From assembly GCA_012514865.1 (NCBI GenBank), contig JAAYZO010000729.1, forward strand, positions 1 through 5,229: a DNA stretch of 5,229 bases, in the 5' to 3' direction. Both the position numbers and the translations under genes were made by a program. Within the stretch, counting starts at the first letter, position 1. Each line of letters opens with the position of its first letter. Shown in pieces: positions 1 to 5,229 of this stretch. Below the pieces are notes generated by a model, which was not told where the DNA came from, searched no databases, and worked only from the letters and a program-made list of their open reading frames with translations. Source of the DNA: Lentisphaerota bacterium (GTDB lineage Bacteria > Verrucomicrobiota > Lentisphaeria > Oligosphaerales > JAFGRS01).

Positions 1-567
1 ATCATCGCCATCCTGGCGGCGATGCTCCTGCCGGCCCTGGCGCAGGCGCGCGAGAAGGCGCGGGCCATTTCATGCACCAATAACCTCAAGCAGGTGGCCC
101 TGAGCTGTCACTTCTACTTCGATGACAACGAAGAGAGCCTCCTGCACTACGACTATCGGTACTTCCCGCCGGCGGTGACCTGCCCCTGGTGGTACAAGGT
201 CGACCCCTACCTCAACGCCATGGACGTCTGGAAGTGCCCGAGTTCCACCAATGTCATCGCCTTGACCCTGCGTGACTACGCCTGGAACTACAACTACCTC
301 GGCGTCCCCGGCAAGGGCGGCACGATGGCGACGGCGGCCCAGAAGCTCGGTGAAGTGACCCAGCCCTCGTCGACCATCATGTGCACCGAGGGCAACGCCT
401 CGGCCAACTACCGGCCCTCGCTCGGCAGCGCCTACTGGAAGTACATGCGTCCGGACGCCCACAGCGGCAGGTCCAACATCGCCTTTGTCGATGGCCATGT
501 GTCAGCAATGATCAGCGGCGCCTTCCTCAATCCGCCCGACAGCACCTACTGGACCGCCAAGCGCTGA
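1..567 (+). CDS. Prepilin-like H-X9-DG protein, 5' truncated
   Basis: This is the 3' part of a secreted or surface protein of the type II pseudopilin-like family that ends in an H-X9-DG motif (DUF1559-like or related). The frame is open from base 1, so the true start lies to the left; the ATG at 22 is only an internal Met. The first visible residues, IIAILAAMLLPALAQAREKA, are the end of the N-terminal methylation/transmembrane helix and its basic boundary; the FTLIELLVVIA-type cleavage site should lie just outside. A typical NNLKQ segment follows. Visible His154 and Asp164-Gly165 (bases 460-495) are separated by exactly nine residues, giving the H-X9-DG signature, followed by the ending TYWTAKR. 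In this family the helix is used for export through a pilin-like pathway, and functions are mostly unknown. These proteins are often very numerous in Lentisphaerota, Planctomycetota and Verrucomicrobiota. The 157-nt gap to the next gene suggests separate transcription. Family assignment is firm; the biological role is not known. Confidence 0.88.
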   Translation: MIAILAAMLLPALAQAREKARAISCTNNLKQVALSCHFYFDDNEESLLHYDYRYFPPAVTCPWWYKVDPYLNAMDVWKCPSSTNVIALTLRDYAWNYNYLGVPGKGGTMATAAQKLGEVTQPSSTIMCTEGNASANYRPSLGSAYWKYMRPDAHSGRSNIAFVDGHVSAMISGAFLNPPDSTYWTAKR

Positions 568-612
568 GGCGGCAGCCGGGCCGCGGGATCGGGTCACCGC
601 GGGCGATCCTGA

Positions 613-633
613 GCCGCGCTCGCGGGGCGCGGC
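613..633 (+). other. Small GC hairpin after the prepilin-like gene
   Basis: A perfect 7-bp inverted repeat (GCCGCGC at 613-619, GCGCGGC at 627-633) with a 7-nt loop lies 46 nt after the stop codon. There is no T-run after it, so it is not a classical intrinsic terminator. In sequence this GC-rich a 7-bp match may occur by chance. No convincing promoter was seen in the 568-724 gap. Confidence 0.25.
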
Positions 634-712
634 GCGCAGGTCGCGGGGCGTGGCGGATGGGCAGGCCGTGCCAGGGGGGCGCGGCCATGCCACAGTCCCG
701 CAGGCTCATAAC

Positions 713-720
713 AGGGGAAG
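713..720 (+). promoter_or_regulatory. Ribosome binding site of the radical SAM gene
   Basis: The purine run AGGGGAAG ends 4 nt before the ATG at 725. It decides the start: the frame is open back to an ATG at 650, but that one lacks a comparable site and the extra 25 residues look non-coding (low complexity, Gly/Arg/Pro-rich). The Cys-rich N-terminus typical of the family begins just after Met 725. Confidence 0.7.
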
Positions 721-724
721 ACCT

Positions 725-2227
725 ATGAACCGTGCCTTCTGCAACACCTGCGGCGCGCTGGTGCGTGCCCGTCGGGACGTCCGCGACGGTCGCGTCTATC
801 TGGCCAAAGACTGCCCGACCTGCGGCTGCACCGAGACCATGATCTCGACCCAGGCCGAGCGCTTCGAAGCCAAGCAGGCCTTCGATCCACCGCAGCCCGA
901 GAAGGCCTGCCATCTCGACTGCCTCGACTGCAATCACGGCCGCAAGCCAGGACTGGTCTTCCTGGACCTCACCAACCGCTGCAATCTGAACTGCCCGATC
1001 TGTATCAACAATACCCCGAGCATGGGCTACCTGTTCGACCCGCCCTTCGAGTACTTCGAGAGAATCTTCAAGGATCTGTCGACGTTCGATCCGAAGCCCT
1101 CGATCCAGCTCTTCGGGGGCGAGCCCACGGTGCGTCAGGACCTCTTCGAGATCATCGCCTGCGCGCGCTCGTACGGCCTGGCCACCCGCCTGGTGACCAA
1201 CGGCGTGCGCCTGGCCGACGAGGCCTACTGCCGCGAGGTCATCCGCAGCAAGGCGACGATCCTGCTCTCGTATGACGGCGCCAATCCGGAGACCTACCGC
1301 CGTCTGCGCGGCCGGGCGGACATCCTGGAGAAGAAGGTCCAGGCGCTGGACCACATCGCCCGCATTGGCGGCGCCAAGGTCACCCTGATGAGCATGTCGG
1401 CCAAGGGCTTCAACGACCACGAGTTCCCCGAGATGCTGCGCTTCTGCCACGACCGCCGCCAGTGCATTCGGGCCATCTACCTGATGCCGCTGGCCGAGAC
1501 CTGGGACGAGGCAGACTTCGACCTCAAAACCGAACGCACCACCATGGAGGACGTCGAGGCCATGGTGGCCAAGGCCTTCACGGAGGACCCGATCGAGTTC
1601 CTCCCCGCCGGGCTGCTCGGCCAGGTGTCGAACCTGCTGGCGGCGCTGAAGGTCAAGCCGCCGCCGTTCCAGGGCGCACATCCGAACTGCGAGAGCATGT
1701 CGATGCTCATCTCCGATGGCGAGGCCTACCGCCCCATGGGGCACTACCTGAAGTCGCCGCTGGGCGCGGTGGTCCGCGATGTTCTGGCGGTGGACGCGCG
1801 TCTCGGCGCGGCGCGTCCGGCAGCGGGGCGGTCCGCCGGCCGGTTGGCGCGGGGGCTGTGGCGTCTGCGGGGGCTGGGGATGACCGTGGGGCTGGTCCGG
1901 CGTCACGCCCACCTGGGCCGGCTGTTGCGCGGCCGCGGCCTCGGACGGCTCTGGCATGCCCTGGCGCTGCCCCTGGGCTTTCTCTGCGGCCGGCGCTCGC
2001 GGGCCGTCTTCGCGGCACATACCCGGGTCGGGCGTACCCTGCAGCTCGTGGTGCTGCCCTTCGAGGATCGCAGCACTCTGGAAACGGCCCGCCTGAAACG
2101 CTGCCCGACCGCCTTCGCCTACTTCGACCCGGAAGAGGACCGCGTGCACTACGTCCCGACCTGCGCCTGGAACCTGCACAAGGACGCCGCCATGCGCCGC
2201 ATCGTGGCGCACTACGCCCAGGGCTGA
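725..2227 (+). CDS. Radical SAM protein, MJ0619/Tes-like family
   Basis: A 500-residue iron-sulfur enzyme. Domains in order: Cys6-X2-Cys9 with Cys30-X2-Cys33 (ribbon or rubredoxin-like metal site); Cys62-X3-Cys66-X2-Cys69 (auxiliary cluster); the radical SAM motif Cys86-X3-Cys90-X2-Cys93 within TNRCNLNCPIC; then FGGEPT at 130-135 (SAM contact); HPNC with Cys322; a variable Arg/Leu-rich stretch at about 345-445; and a C-terminal segment with Cys460 and VPTCAWN (Cys480), matching the family's C-terminal CxxxY...PFCAYN-type block. This arrangement fits COG1964, which includes archaeal MJ0619 (pterin methylation) and Tes (C-C joining of lipid tails to make tetraethers). Such enzymes cleave SAM to a 5'-deoxyadenosyl radical, and extra clusters allow attack on unactivated carbons. 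The substrate here is unknown; lipid or pterin chemistry is inference from homologues. A strong ribosome binding site supports the start at 725. The gene seems monocistronic, followed at once by the intergenic repeat. Superfamily is certain; subfamily is likely. Confidence 0.85.
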   Translation: MNRAFCNTCGALVRARRDVRDGRVYLAKDCPTCGCTETMISTQAERFEAKQAFDPPQPEKACHLDCLDCNHGRKPGLVFLDLTNRCNLNCPICINNTPSMGYLFDPPFEYFERIFKDLSTFDPKPSIQLFGGEPTVRQDLFEIIACARSYGLATRLVTNGVRLADEAYCREVIRSKATILLSYDGANPETYRRLRGRADILEKKVQALDHIARIGGAKVTLMSMSAKGFNDHEFPEMLRFCHDRRQCIRAIYLMPLAETWDEADFDLKTERTTMEDVEAMVAKAFTEDPIEFLPAGLLGQVSNLLAALKVKPPPFQGAHPNCESMSMLISDGEAYRPMGHYLKSPLGAVVRDVLAVDARLGAARPAAGRSAGRLARGLWRLRGLGMTVGLVRRHAHLGRLLRGRGLGRLWHALALPLGFLCGRRSRAVFAAHTRVGRTLQLVVLPFEDRSTLETARLKRCPTAFAYFDPEEDRVHYVPTCAWNLHKDAAMRRIVAHYAQG

Positions 2228-2244
2228 TCGAAAGTCCAATTCTG

Positions 2245-2336
2245 GCACCCCTCCAGGGTGCATGGTGGGCAATCCGCAGTTCCGGGGGTCGTACTCCGCA
2301 CGACCCCCGGCTACGATCTTGCACCCCTCCAGGGTG
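2245..2336. repeat. Composite intergenic repeat: 16-bp direct repeats around a palindrome
   Basis: Two identical 16-bp copies of GCACCCCTCCAGGGTG lie at 2245-2260 and 2321-2336. Each copy is itself a small inverted repeat (CACCC...GGGTG). Between them lies a perfect 11-bp inverted repeat at 2282-2310. The unit starts 17 nt after the radical SAM stop. Repeats of this appearance, with short palindromes built around ACCC-x-GGGT boxes, resemble interspersed intergenic elements I associate with PVC-type genomes; that link is from memory and untested. It could act as a transcript-end or mRNA-stabilising structure, a protein-binding site, or a non-autonomous mobile repeat. No open reading frame in it looks real. 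Confidence 0.7.
2282..2310 (+). terminator. Perfect 11-bp hairpin, possible transcript end
   Basis: The left arm CCGGGGGTCGT (2282-2292) and right arm ACGACCCCCGG (2300-2310) are exact reverse complements around the 7-nt loop ACTCCGC. It sits 54 nt after the radical SAM stop and is the strongest hairpin between that gene and the UspA gene. There is no U-tract after it (CTACGATCTTG follows), so terminator function is inference; the structure itself is directly seen. Confidence 0.45.
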
Positions 2337-2439
2337 ACCGAGAGAACGCTGACGCGATCTTCGAACAGCCCTGCACTACGCCGCCGCGCCGGGCACCTGA
2401 GGCCGTCGGGGCGTGTCGAACCCTCGGATGGGGTCGCGA

Positions 2440-2457
2440 TGCCGGCTCGGGCCGGCA
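2440..2457 (+). other. Hairpin in the UspA gene leader
   Basis: A 7-bp perfect stem (TGCCGGC at 2440-2446, GCCGGCA at 2451-2457) closes a 4-nt TCGG loop, 49 nt before the UspA start codon. It could be an operator or a 5' leader structure. The rest of the 2337-2506 stretch shows no recognisable promoter. Confidence 0.3.
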
Positions 2458-2495
2458 GGTCACCGCGGTCCCGCGCCAGAGCAGGTCAGGACACC

Positions 2496-2501
2496 GGGAG
2501 G
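2496..2501 (+). promoter_or_regulatory. Ribosome binding site of the UspA gene
   Basis: GGGAGG, a near-perfect anti-16S match, lies 5 nt before the ATG at 2507. It fixes the start: the same frame is open back to an ATG at 2258, but that upstream part runs through the intergenic repeat and has no protein-like character. Confidence 0.8.
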
Positions 2502-2506
2502 CCGCC

Positions 2507-2992
2507 ATGAGCATCCGTATCCGCAGGATCCTCTGCCCACTGGATTTTTCCGAGAACTCGGAGCACGCCCTGCTCTACGCCCGGGAGTTCGCTCGGGCGC
2601 ATGACGCCGAGCTGATCCTCCTGCATGTCATCGAGCTGCCTGTGACCTACCTCGCCGCCGATGTCGCCCTGCCGGCCGACTCGCTCGAACGTCAGCGCCA
2701 GCGCAGCCAGGGCAACCTGGACGCGGTGGTCGAGGCGACCCGGCGCGAGTGGCCACGCACGCGGTCGCGGCTTGAGGAAGGCAATCCCCACCCCTGGATC
2801 GTGCTTGCCGCCAGGGAGGAGGGCATCGACCTGATTGTCATGGGCACCCATGGCCGCACCGGCCTGGCCCACGTGCTTATGGGCAGCGTCGCCGAGAAGG
2901 TCGTCCGCATGGCGCCTTGCCCGGTACTGACCGTCAAGCACCCCGAGCGCGAGTTTGTCGACCCCAAGCCCGCCGCGGAAAGCCCGGCGTGA
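2507..2992 (+). CDS. Universal stress protein, UspA family
   Basis: A single-domain, 161-residue cytoplasmic universal stress protein, normal for the family. It opens with IRRILCPLDFSENSEHAL, the typical first strand and Asp-containing loop (Asp13). It carries the ATP-binding motif G-X2-G-X9-G-S at Gly113, Gly116, Gly126 and Ser127, within MGTHGRTGL...MGSVAEKV, and ends with the usual CPVLTV strand (138-143) plus a short Pro/Ala/Glu tail. The intact motif indicates the ATP-binding (MJ0577-like) branch rather than the non-binding UspA branch. Such proteins usually dimerise and help cells survive starvation, oxidative or energy stress; the exact target is not predictable. The gene is preceded by a 279-nt region containing the composite repeat, and it faces ftsZ convergently, so it is probably its own transcription unit. 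Confidence 0.93.
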   Translation: MSIRIRRILCPLDFSENSEHALLYAREFARAHDAELILLHVIELPVTYLAADVALPADSLERQRQRSQGNLDAVVEATRREWPRTRSRLEEGNPHPWIVLAAREEGIDLIVMGTHGRTGLAHVLMGSVAEKVVRMAPCPVLTVKHPEREFVDPKPAAESPA

Positions 2993-3093
2993 GGGCGGCG
3001 CTGACGGGGTGACCGCCCGGCAGGTCTGGCCGTGCGGCCGCAGGGGCCGGCCTGGATCATTCGCAAAGCGCGCCGCTTCGCTCACGATCCGCC

Positions 3094-3117
3094 TGCGCCG
3101 CAGTGCGCTGCGGTGCA
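3094..3117. terminator. 10-bp hairpin between convergent genes
   Basis: The arms TGCGCCGCAG (3094-3103) and CTGCGGTGCA (3108-3117) pair over 10 bp with one G-T pair, closing a TGCG loop. The position between two convergent stops suits a bidirectional transcription end, but there is no U-tract, so the role is inferred from location and stem strength. Confidence 0.35.
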
Positions 3118-3145
3118 CGTCCCGACGCGCATCGCGCCGCCCTGT

Positions 3146-3169
3146 TTGCTCAAGGCTGGCCCTGAGCAA
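3146..3169. terminator. TTGCTCA/TGAGCAA hairpin between convergent genes
   Basis: A perfect 7-bp outer stem (TTGCTCA 3146-3152, TGAGCAA 3163-3169) continues past one A-C mismatch into GG/CC and a CTGG loop. The stem is less GC-rich than its surroundings, so it is less likely to be chance. It lies 79 nt beyond the ftsZ stop on the minus strand and could end that operon; no T-run is present. Confidence 0.35.
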
Positions 3170-3247
3170 GAGGCCGCAAGTGCCTCGCGTCCAAGCCCGA
3201 AGGGTGGCCTGTTCAAGAGCCGCTGTGCGGCGCGCGAGCAGGTCAGG

Positions 3248-4456
3248 CTAGCCCAGGTCCTCGCCGGCGTCGATGACGATGTTCCGGCGCTGGAAGGTCG
3301 GGACGTCGAGGTTCTCACCGTTGAGGAAGGTCGGCTGGGGTGATCCGGCGAAGATGCCCAGTTGCTGTTCGATCAGGGGCAGGAGGTCCTGAGCGGGCGC
3401 GGCCTGGTCGCGTCGACTGCGGCGCCGCTTCGTCTTGGCGGTCTCGTTGCCGGTGCCCTCGGAGGGCAGGAGGCTCGGCTGGCTGCGGGCCTGCGGCTGG
3501 GCCTCGGCGACGAGGAGGCAGGTGAGCTGCACCTGGTCGGCGAGGCGCGCGTCGGTGTAGGCGCCGACGAGCACCTGGGCATGTCGCGGCAGGTGGCTGT
3601 GGACGCGCTCGAGGCAGTCCTGGACGCAGCCGATGCTCAGGGTCTCGCCGCCGAGCAGGGTCAGCAGTGCCGCCGAGGTCGCCTCCAGGCGGCTCGCGTC
3701 ACCGATGAACGGGCTGGCCAGGAGGTCACGGAAGGCCTCTTCGGCCGCGGCCGGTCCGCGGCCCTGTCCCATGGCCAGGGTGCAGGCGCAGCCCGGTCGG
3801 CGCAGGAGGCGCTTGACGCCGGCCATGTCGGCGGTGAGGAGGCCCTTGGCGCAGCAGACGCGCGCCAGGCCGGCCAGGGCCCGGCCGAGGTGGTCGCTGG
3901 CGAGGTCGAAGGCGCTGTGGCTGGCGGTATCGGGCGGCAGGCGCGCGAAGAGCAGGCTGTTCGGCACCGCGATCACGGCGTCGGCCTCGGCGCGCAGAAG
4001 GCTGAGGGCCACTTCGGCAGTCTGGGCGCGCTTGGCGCCCTCGAAGGAGAAGGGCGTCGTTACCAGGACGACCACCGGCACGGCGGCCTCGCGGGCGAGG
4101 CGGGCGATGACACGCGGGAGGACGCTGCCGATGCCGCCGCCGAGCCCGGCAGCCACGAAGATCATGCGGGCTTCCTTGACCAGGCCCCGCAGTTCCTCGG
4201 TGGCGGCGCTGACAGCACGCTCGGCGGCCTCGGTGTCGCCGCCGCAGCCCTCGCCGCGTGCCCAGGCCTCGCCCACCAGCAGCCGGCGGTCCGCCGCGGC
4301 CGCCGACAGGGTGGCGGCGTCGCTGTCAGCCGCGACCACCGCGAGTTCGGGAAAGCCGCACGACCGGCGTACGACATCGGCGATGCGAATGCCGCCACGG
4401 CCGATGCCGAGCAGCAGGATGGGCAGGTCGGGGGTCTGGGCTGTGGCGTCCACCAT
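3248..4456 (-). CDS. ftsZ: Divergent cell division protein FtsZ
   Basis: A 402-residue tubulin-like division protein, close to the usual FtsZ length. The homology runs throughout: LLLGIGRGGIR at 14-24 (T1 loop), a GxGxG-like GEGCGGDT at 68-75, AAGLGGGIGSVLP at 102-114 (T4 signature), TTPFSFEGAKR at 133-143 with the conserved Glu139 and Arg143, VPN at 164-166, the T7 loop TADMAGV at 208-214, a basic linker KTKRRRSRR at 341-349, and the C-terminal FtsA-binding peptide NLDVPTFQRR at 382-391. FtsZ normally forms the GTP-dependent cytoplasmic ring that organises septum synthesis. Here several core positions deviate: the T4 signature lacks its Thr and last Gly, and of the two T7 catalytic aspartates only Asp210 remains, the second being Gly213. 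GTP hydrolysis may therefore be slow or altered (inference). An acidic tail of 11 residues follows the peptide. The start is supported by an AGG site 6 nt upstream. The gene follows ftsA by 14 nt, surely co-transcribed, and is the last gene of the cluster. Confidence 0.9.
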   Translation of the reverse strand: MVDATAQTPDLPILLLGIGRGGIRIADVVRRSCGFPELAVVAADSDAATLSAAAADRRLLVGEAWARGEGCGGDTEAAERAVSAATEELRGLVKEARMIFVAAGLGGGIGSVLPRVIARLAREAAVPVVVLVTTPFSFEGAKRAQTAEVALSLLRAEADAVIAVPNSLLFARLPPDTASHSAFDLASDHLGRALAGLARVCCAKGLLTADMAGVKRLLRRPGCACTLAMGQGRGPAAAEEAFRDLLASPFIGDASRLEATSAALLTLLGGETLSIGCVQDCLERVHSHLPRHAQVLVGAYTDARLADQVQLTCLLVAEAQPQARSQPSLLPSEGTGNETAKTKRRRSRRDQAAPAQDLLPLIEQQLGIFAGSPQPTFLNGENLDVPTFQRRNIVIDAGEDLG

Positions 4457-4462
4457 GGCGTA

Positions 4463-4465
4463 CCT
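4463..4465 (-). promoter_or_regulatory. Weak ribosome binding site of ftsZ
   Basis: On the minus strand, the 14 nt between the ftsA stop and the ftsZ start contain CAGGTA, whose AGG core lies 6 nt before the ATG. It is a weak site, so translation of ftsZ may partly depend on ribosomes finishing ftsA just upstream (inference). Confidence 0.45.
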
Positions 4466-4470
4466 GCACG

Positions 4471-5229
4471 TCAGAACTTGAAGGACTCGCGGACCATGCC
4501 GGCAAAGCGCCGGGCCTCAGCGACGAACTGTCGCCGCAGGGTCGGCGCCTCGGCTTCGCCGTCAATCTCGAGCATGAGGCGGCCCCAGCGTATGAGGCCG
4601 ACCGGTGTCATGTAGTTCGGCGCGTTCAGGATTTCCTGCTGGCCGCTGAGCAGGCGCGGCCGCACGACCTTCGCCGGCATGCCGAGGACGCTGCGGGCGA
4701 GGTCGGTGATGCCCGGTATCATCGCGCCGCCGCCGCAGAGGCATACGTCGCTGATGCGATCGAGGGCCTCGTGGCGCTCGAGGTGCTCGCGGATGACCTC
4801 GAAGAGCTCGCTGAGGCGGAGCTGGAGGATGGTCTCGATGCTGGCGCACGGCACGCGACGGTCCTTGCCCGGGCCGCTGCGGATGTCGAGGCTGCGTTCG
4901 TGACCGTCGGGCGAGCCGACGGCCGTGCAGCCCAGCTCAGCCAGGTCACGCAGGAGCGCCTTGCAGCGCGGCTGCGGCAGGCGCAGGCCGATGGCAAGGT
5001 CGTTGGCGATGTGGTCGCAGCCGATGGTCACCTGACCGGCGTCGTAGCAGCCGTTGCCCTGGAAGACCACGAACTCGGTGACACCGGCGCCGATGTCGAT
5101 CAGCACATGGCCCTCCTGGGCGTCCTCGGCGCTGAAGGCCGCGAAGCAGTCGGCGACGCCCGAGAAGGCGACATCGCGGGCGCGGAAGCCCATGAGGTCG
5201 TTGATCATGGTGCAGGTGGTCTCGAGCGG
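4471..5229 (-). CDS. ftsA: Cell division protein FtsA, C-terminal part
   Basis: The last 252 residues of FtsA, an actin-like ATPase that tethers FtsZ filaments to the membrane and signals to the septal synthesis machinery. The frame is open through base 5229, so the N-terminal part, including the 1C domain, lies outside; the Met at 5208 is internal. Visible elements are IDIGAGVTEF (Asp codon at 5095-5097; phosphate-2 loop of domain 2A), CGGGAMIPG (4711-4737; adenosine-binding motif) and YMTPVGLIRWG (typical end of the fold). The C-terminus EARRFAGMVRESFKF has alternating hydrophobic and basic residues ending in Phe, like the amphipathic membrane-targeting helix of known FtsA proteins. PilM and MreB share the actin fold, but the adjacent ftsZ and the C-terminal helix favour FtsA. 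The visible core looks intact, unlike the altered FtsZ partner. The promoter lies outside the window. Confidence 0.9.
   Translation of the reverse strand, partial: PLETTCTMINDLMGFRARDVAFSGVADCFAAFSAEDAQEGHVLIDIGAGVTEFVVFQGNGCYDAGQVTIGCDHIANDLAIGLRLPQPRCKALLRDLAELGCTAVGSPDGHERSLDIRSGPGKDRRVPCASIETILQLRLSELFEVIREHLERHEALDRISDVCLCGGGAMIPGITDLARSVLGMPAKVVRPRLLSGQQEILNAPNYMTPVGLIRWGRLMLEIDGEAEAPTLRRQFVAEARRFAGMVRESFKF

Larger units (their letters stand above)
2993..3247. other. Convergent intergenic region with several hairpins
   Basis: These 255 nt between the stops of the UspA gene (+) and ftsZ (-) hold no credible gene. Beside the two hairpins listed separately, there is a 6-bp inverted repeat right after the UspA stop (GGGCGG 2993-2998, CCGCCC 3013-3018). 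There is also an imperfect palindrome of about 17-bp arms (3021-3054) centred on the 10-bp perfect palindrome TGCGGCCGCA at 3033-3042. None has a T-run on either side. Confidence 0.5.

Noticed and set aside
2243..2258. Possible sigma-54 promoter: TGGCAC at 2243-2248 next to the repeat
   Set aside because: The -24-like TGGCAC is not followed by a TTGC -12 element at the right spacing; the bases belong to the repeat box.
527..2272. Long open frame of about 580 codons on the minus strand, opposite the radical SAM gene
   Set aside because: It is an antisense shadow produced by high GC at third codon positions. The plus strand carries conserved radical SAM motifs over the same bases, and the minus-strand translation shows no recognisable domain.
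1462..2337. Second plus-strand frame of about 291 codons within the radical SAM gene
   Set aside because: It is out of frame with the conserved gene and its Gly/Arg/Pro/Ala-rich product is typical of a frame shadow in GC-rich DNA.
2258..2506. N-terminal extension of the UspA gene back to an ATG at 2258
   Set aside because: The extension would start inside the palindromic repeat and lacks protein character. The ATG at 2507 has a strong GGGAGG site and yields the normal UspA N-terminus.
3032..3343. Small open frames in the UspA-ftsZ gap running into the ftsZ 3' end
   Set aside because: They have no ribosome site or recognisable domain, overlap hairpins and ftsZ, and have random-looking Arg/Ala/Pro composition.
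3362..4615. Plus-strand open frame of about 417 codons opposite ftsZ and the end of ftsA
   Set aside because: The translation is a Gly/Ala/Gln-rich shadow with no domain and spans two well-recognised minus-strand genes.
1..5229. CRISPR array, tRNA, rRNA, transposase or phage genes
   Set aside because: No regularly spaced repeats, tRNA-like cloverleaf, rRNA stretch or mobile-element protein was seen; the only direct repeat pair is the two-copy 16-bp element.

Overview
The window is GC-rich, with no frameshifts in the genes. It looks like a chromosomal fragment from the PVC group or a similar bacterium (Lentisphaerota, Kiritimatiellota or Verrucomicrobiota-like). Three things suggest this: a truncated prepilin-like protein with the H-X9-DG C-terminal motif common in those phyla; an FtsZ tail carrying a long-form NLDVPTFQRR peptide; and a palindromic intergenic repeat of a kind I associate with such genomes. 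The assignment is inference, since no rRNA or other phylogenetic marker is present.

Layout. Positions 1-567 (+) hold the 3' part of the prepilin-like H-X9-DG protein. Positions 725-2227 (+) hold a 500-residue radical SAM protein of the MJ0619/Tes-like type (COG1964), with an N-terminal Cys4 metal site, two CX3CX2C clusters and C-terminal cysteines. Positions 2245-2336 hold a structured repeat: two identical 16-bp copies flanking a perfect 11-bp inverted repeat. Positions 2507-2992 (+) hold a single-domain UspA-type stress protein. Positions 2993-3247 are a convergent intergenic region rich in hairpins. Positions 3248-4456 (-) hold a divergent FtsZ, and 4471-5229 (-) hold the C-terminal half of FtsA, which runs off the right edge.

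The minus-strand pair is the end of a division operon: ftsA then ftsZ, 14 nt apart, with no further division gene after ftsZ. FtsA appears to keep its nucleotide-binding elements and a C-terminal amphipathic helix for membrane attachment. FtsZ keeps the C-terminal peptide that docks on FtsA. However, the FtsZ GTPase core is altered: the GGGTG(T/S)G signature reads GGGIGSV, and one of the two catalytic T7-loop aspartates is glycine. This is the most notable observation in the window. The plus-strand genes do not form an obvious pathway and are probably separate transcription units. No CRISPR array, tRNA, rRNA, transposase or phage gene was seen.
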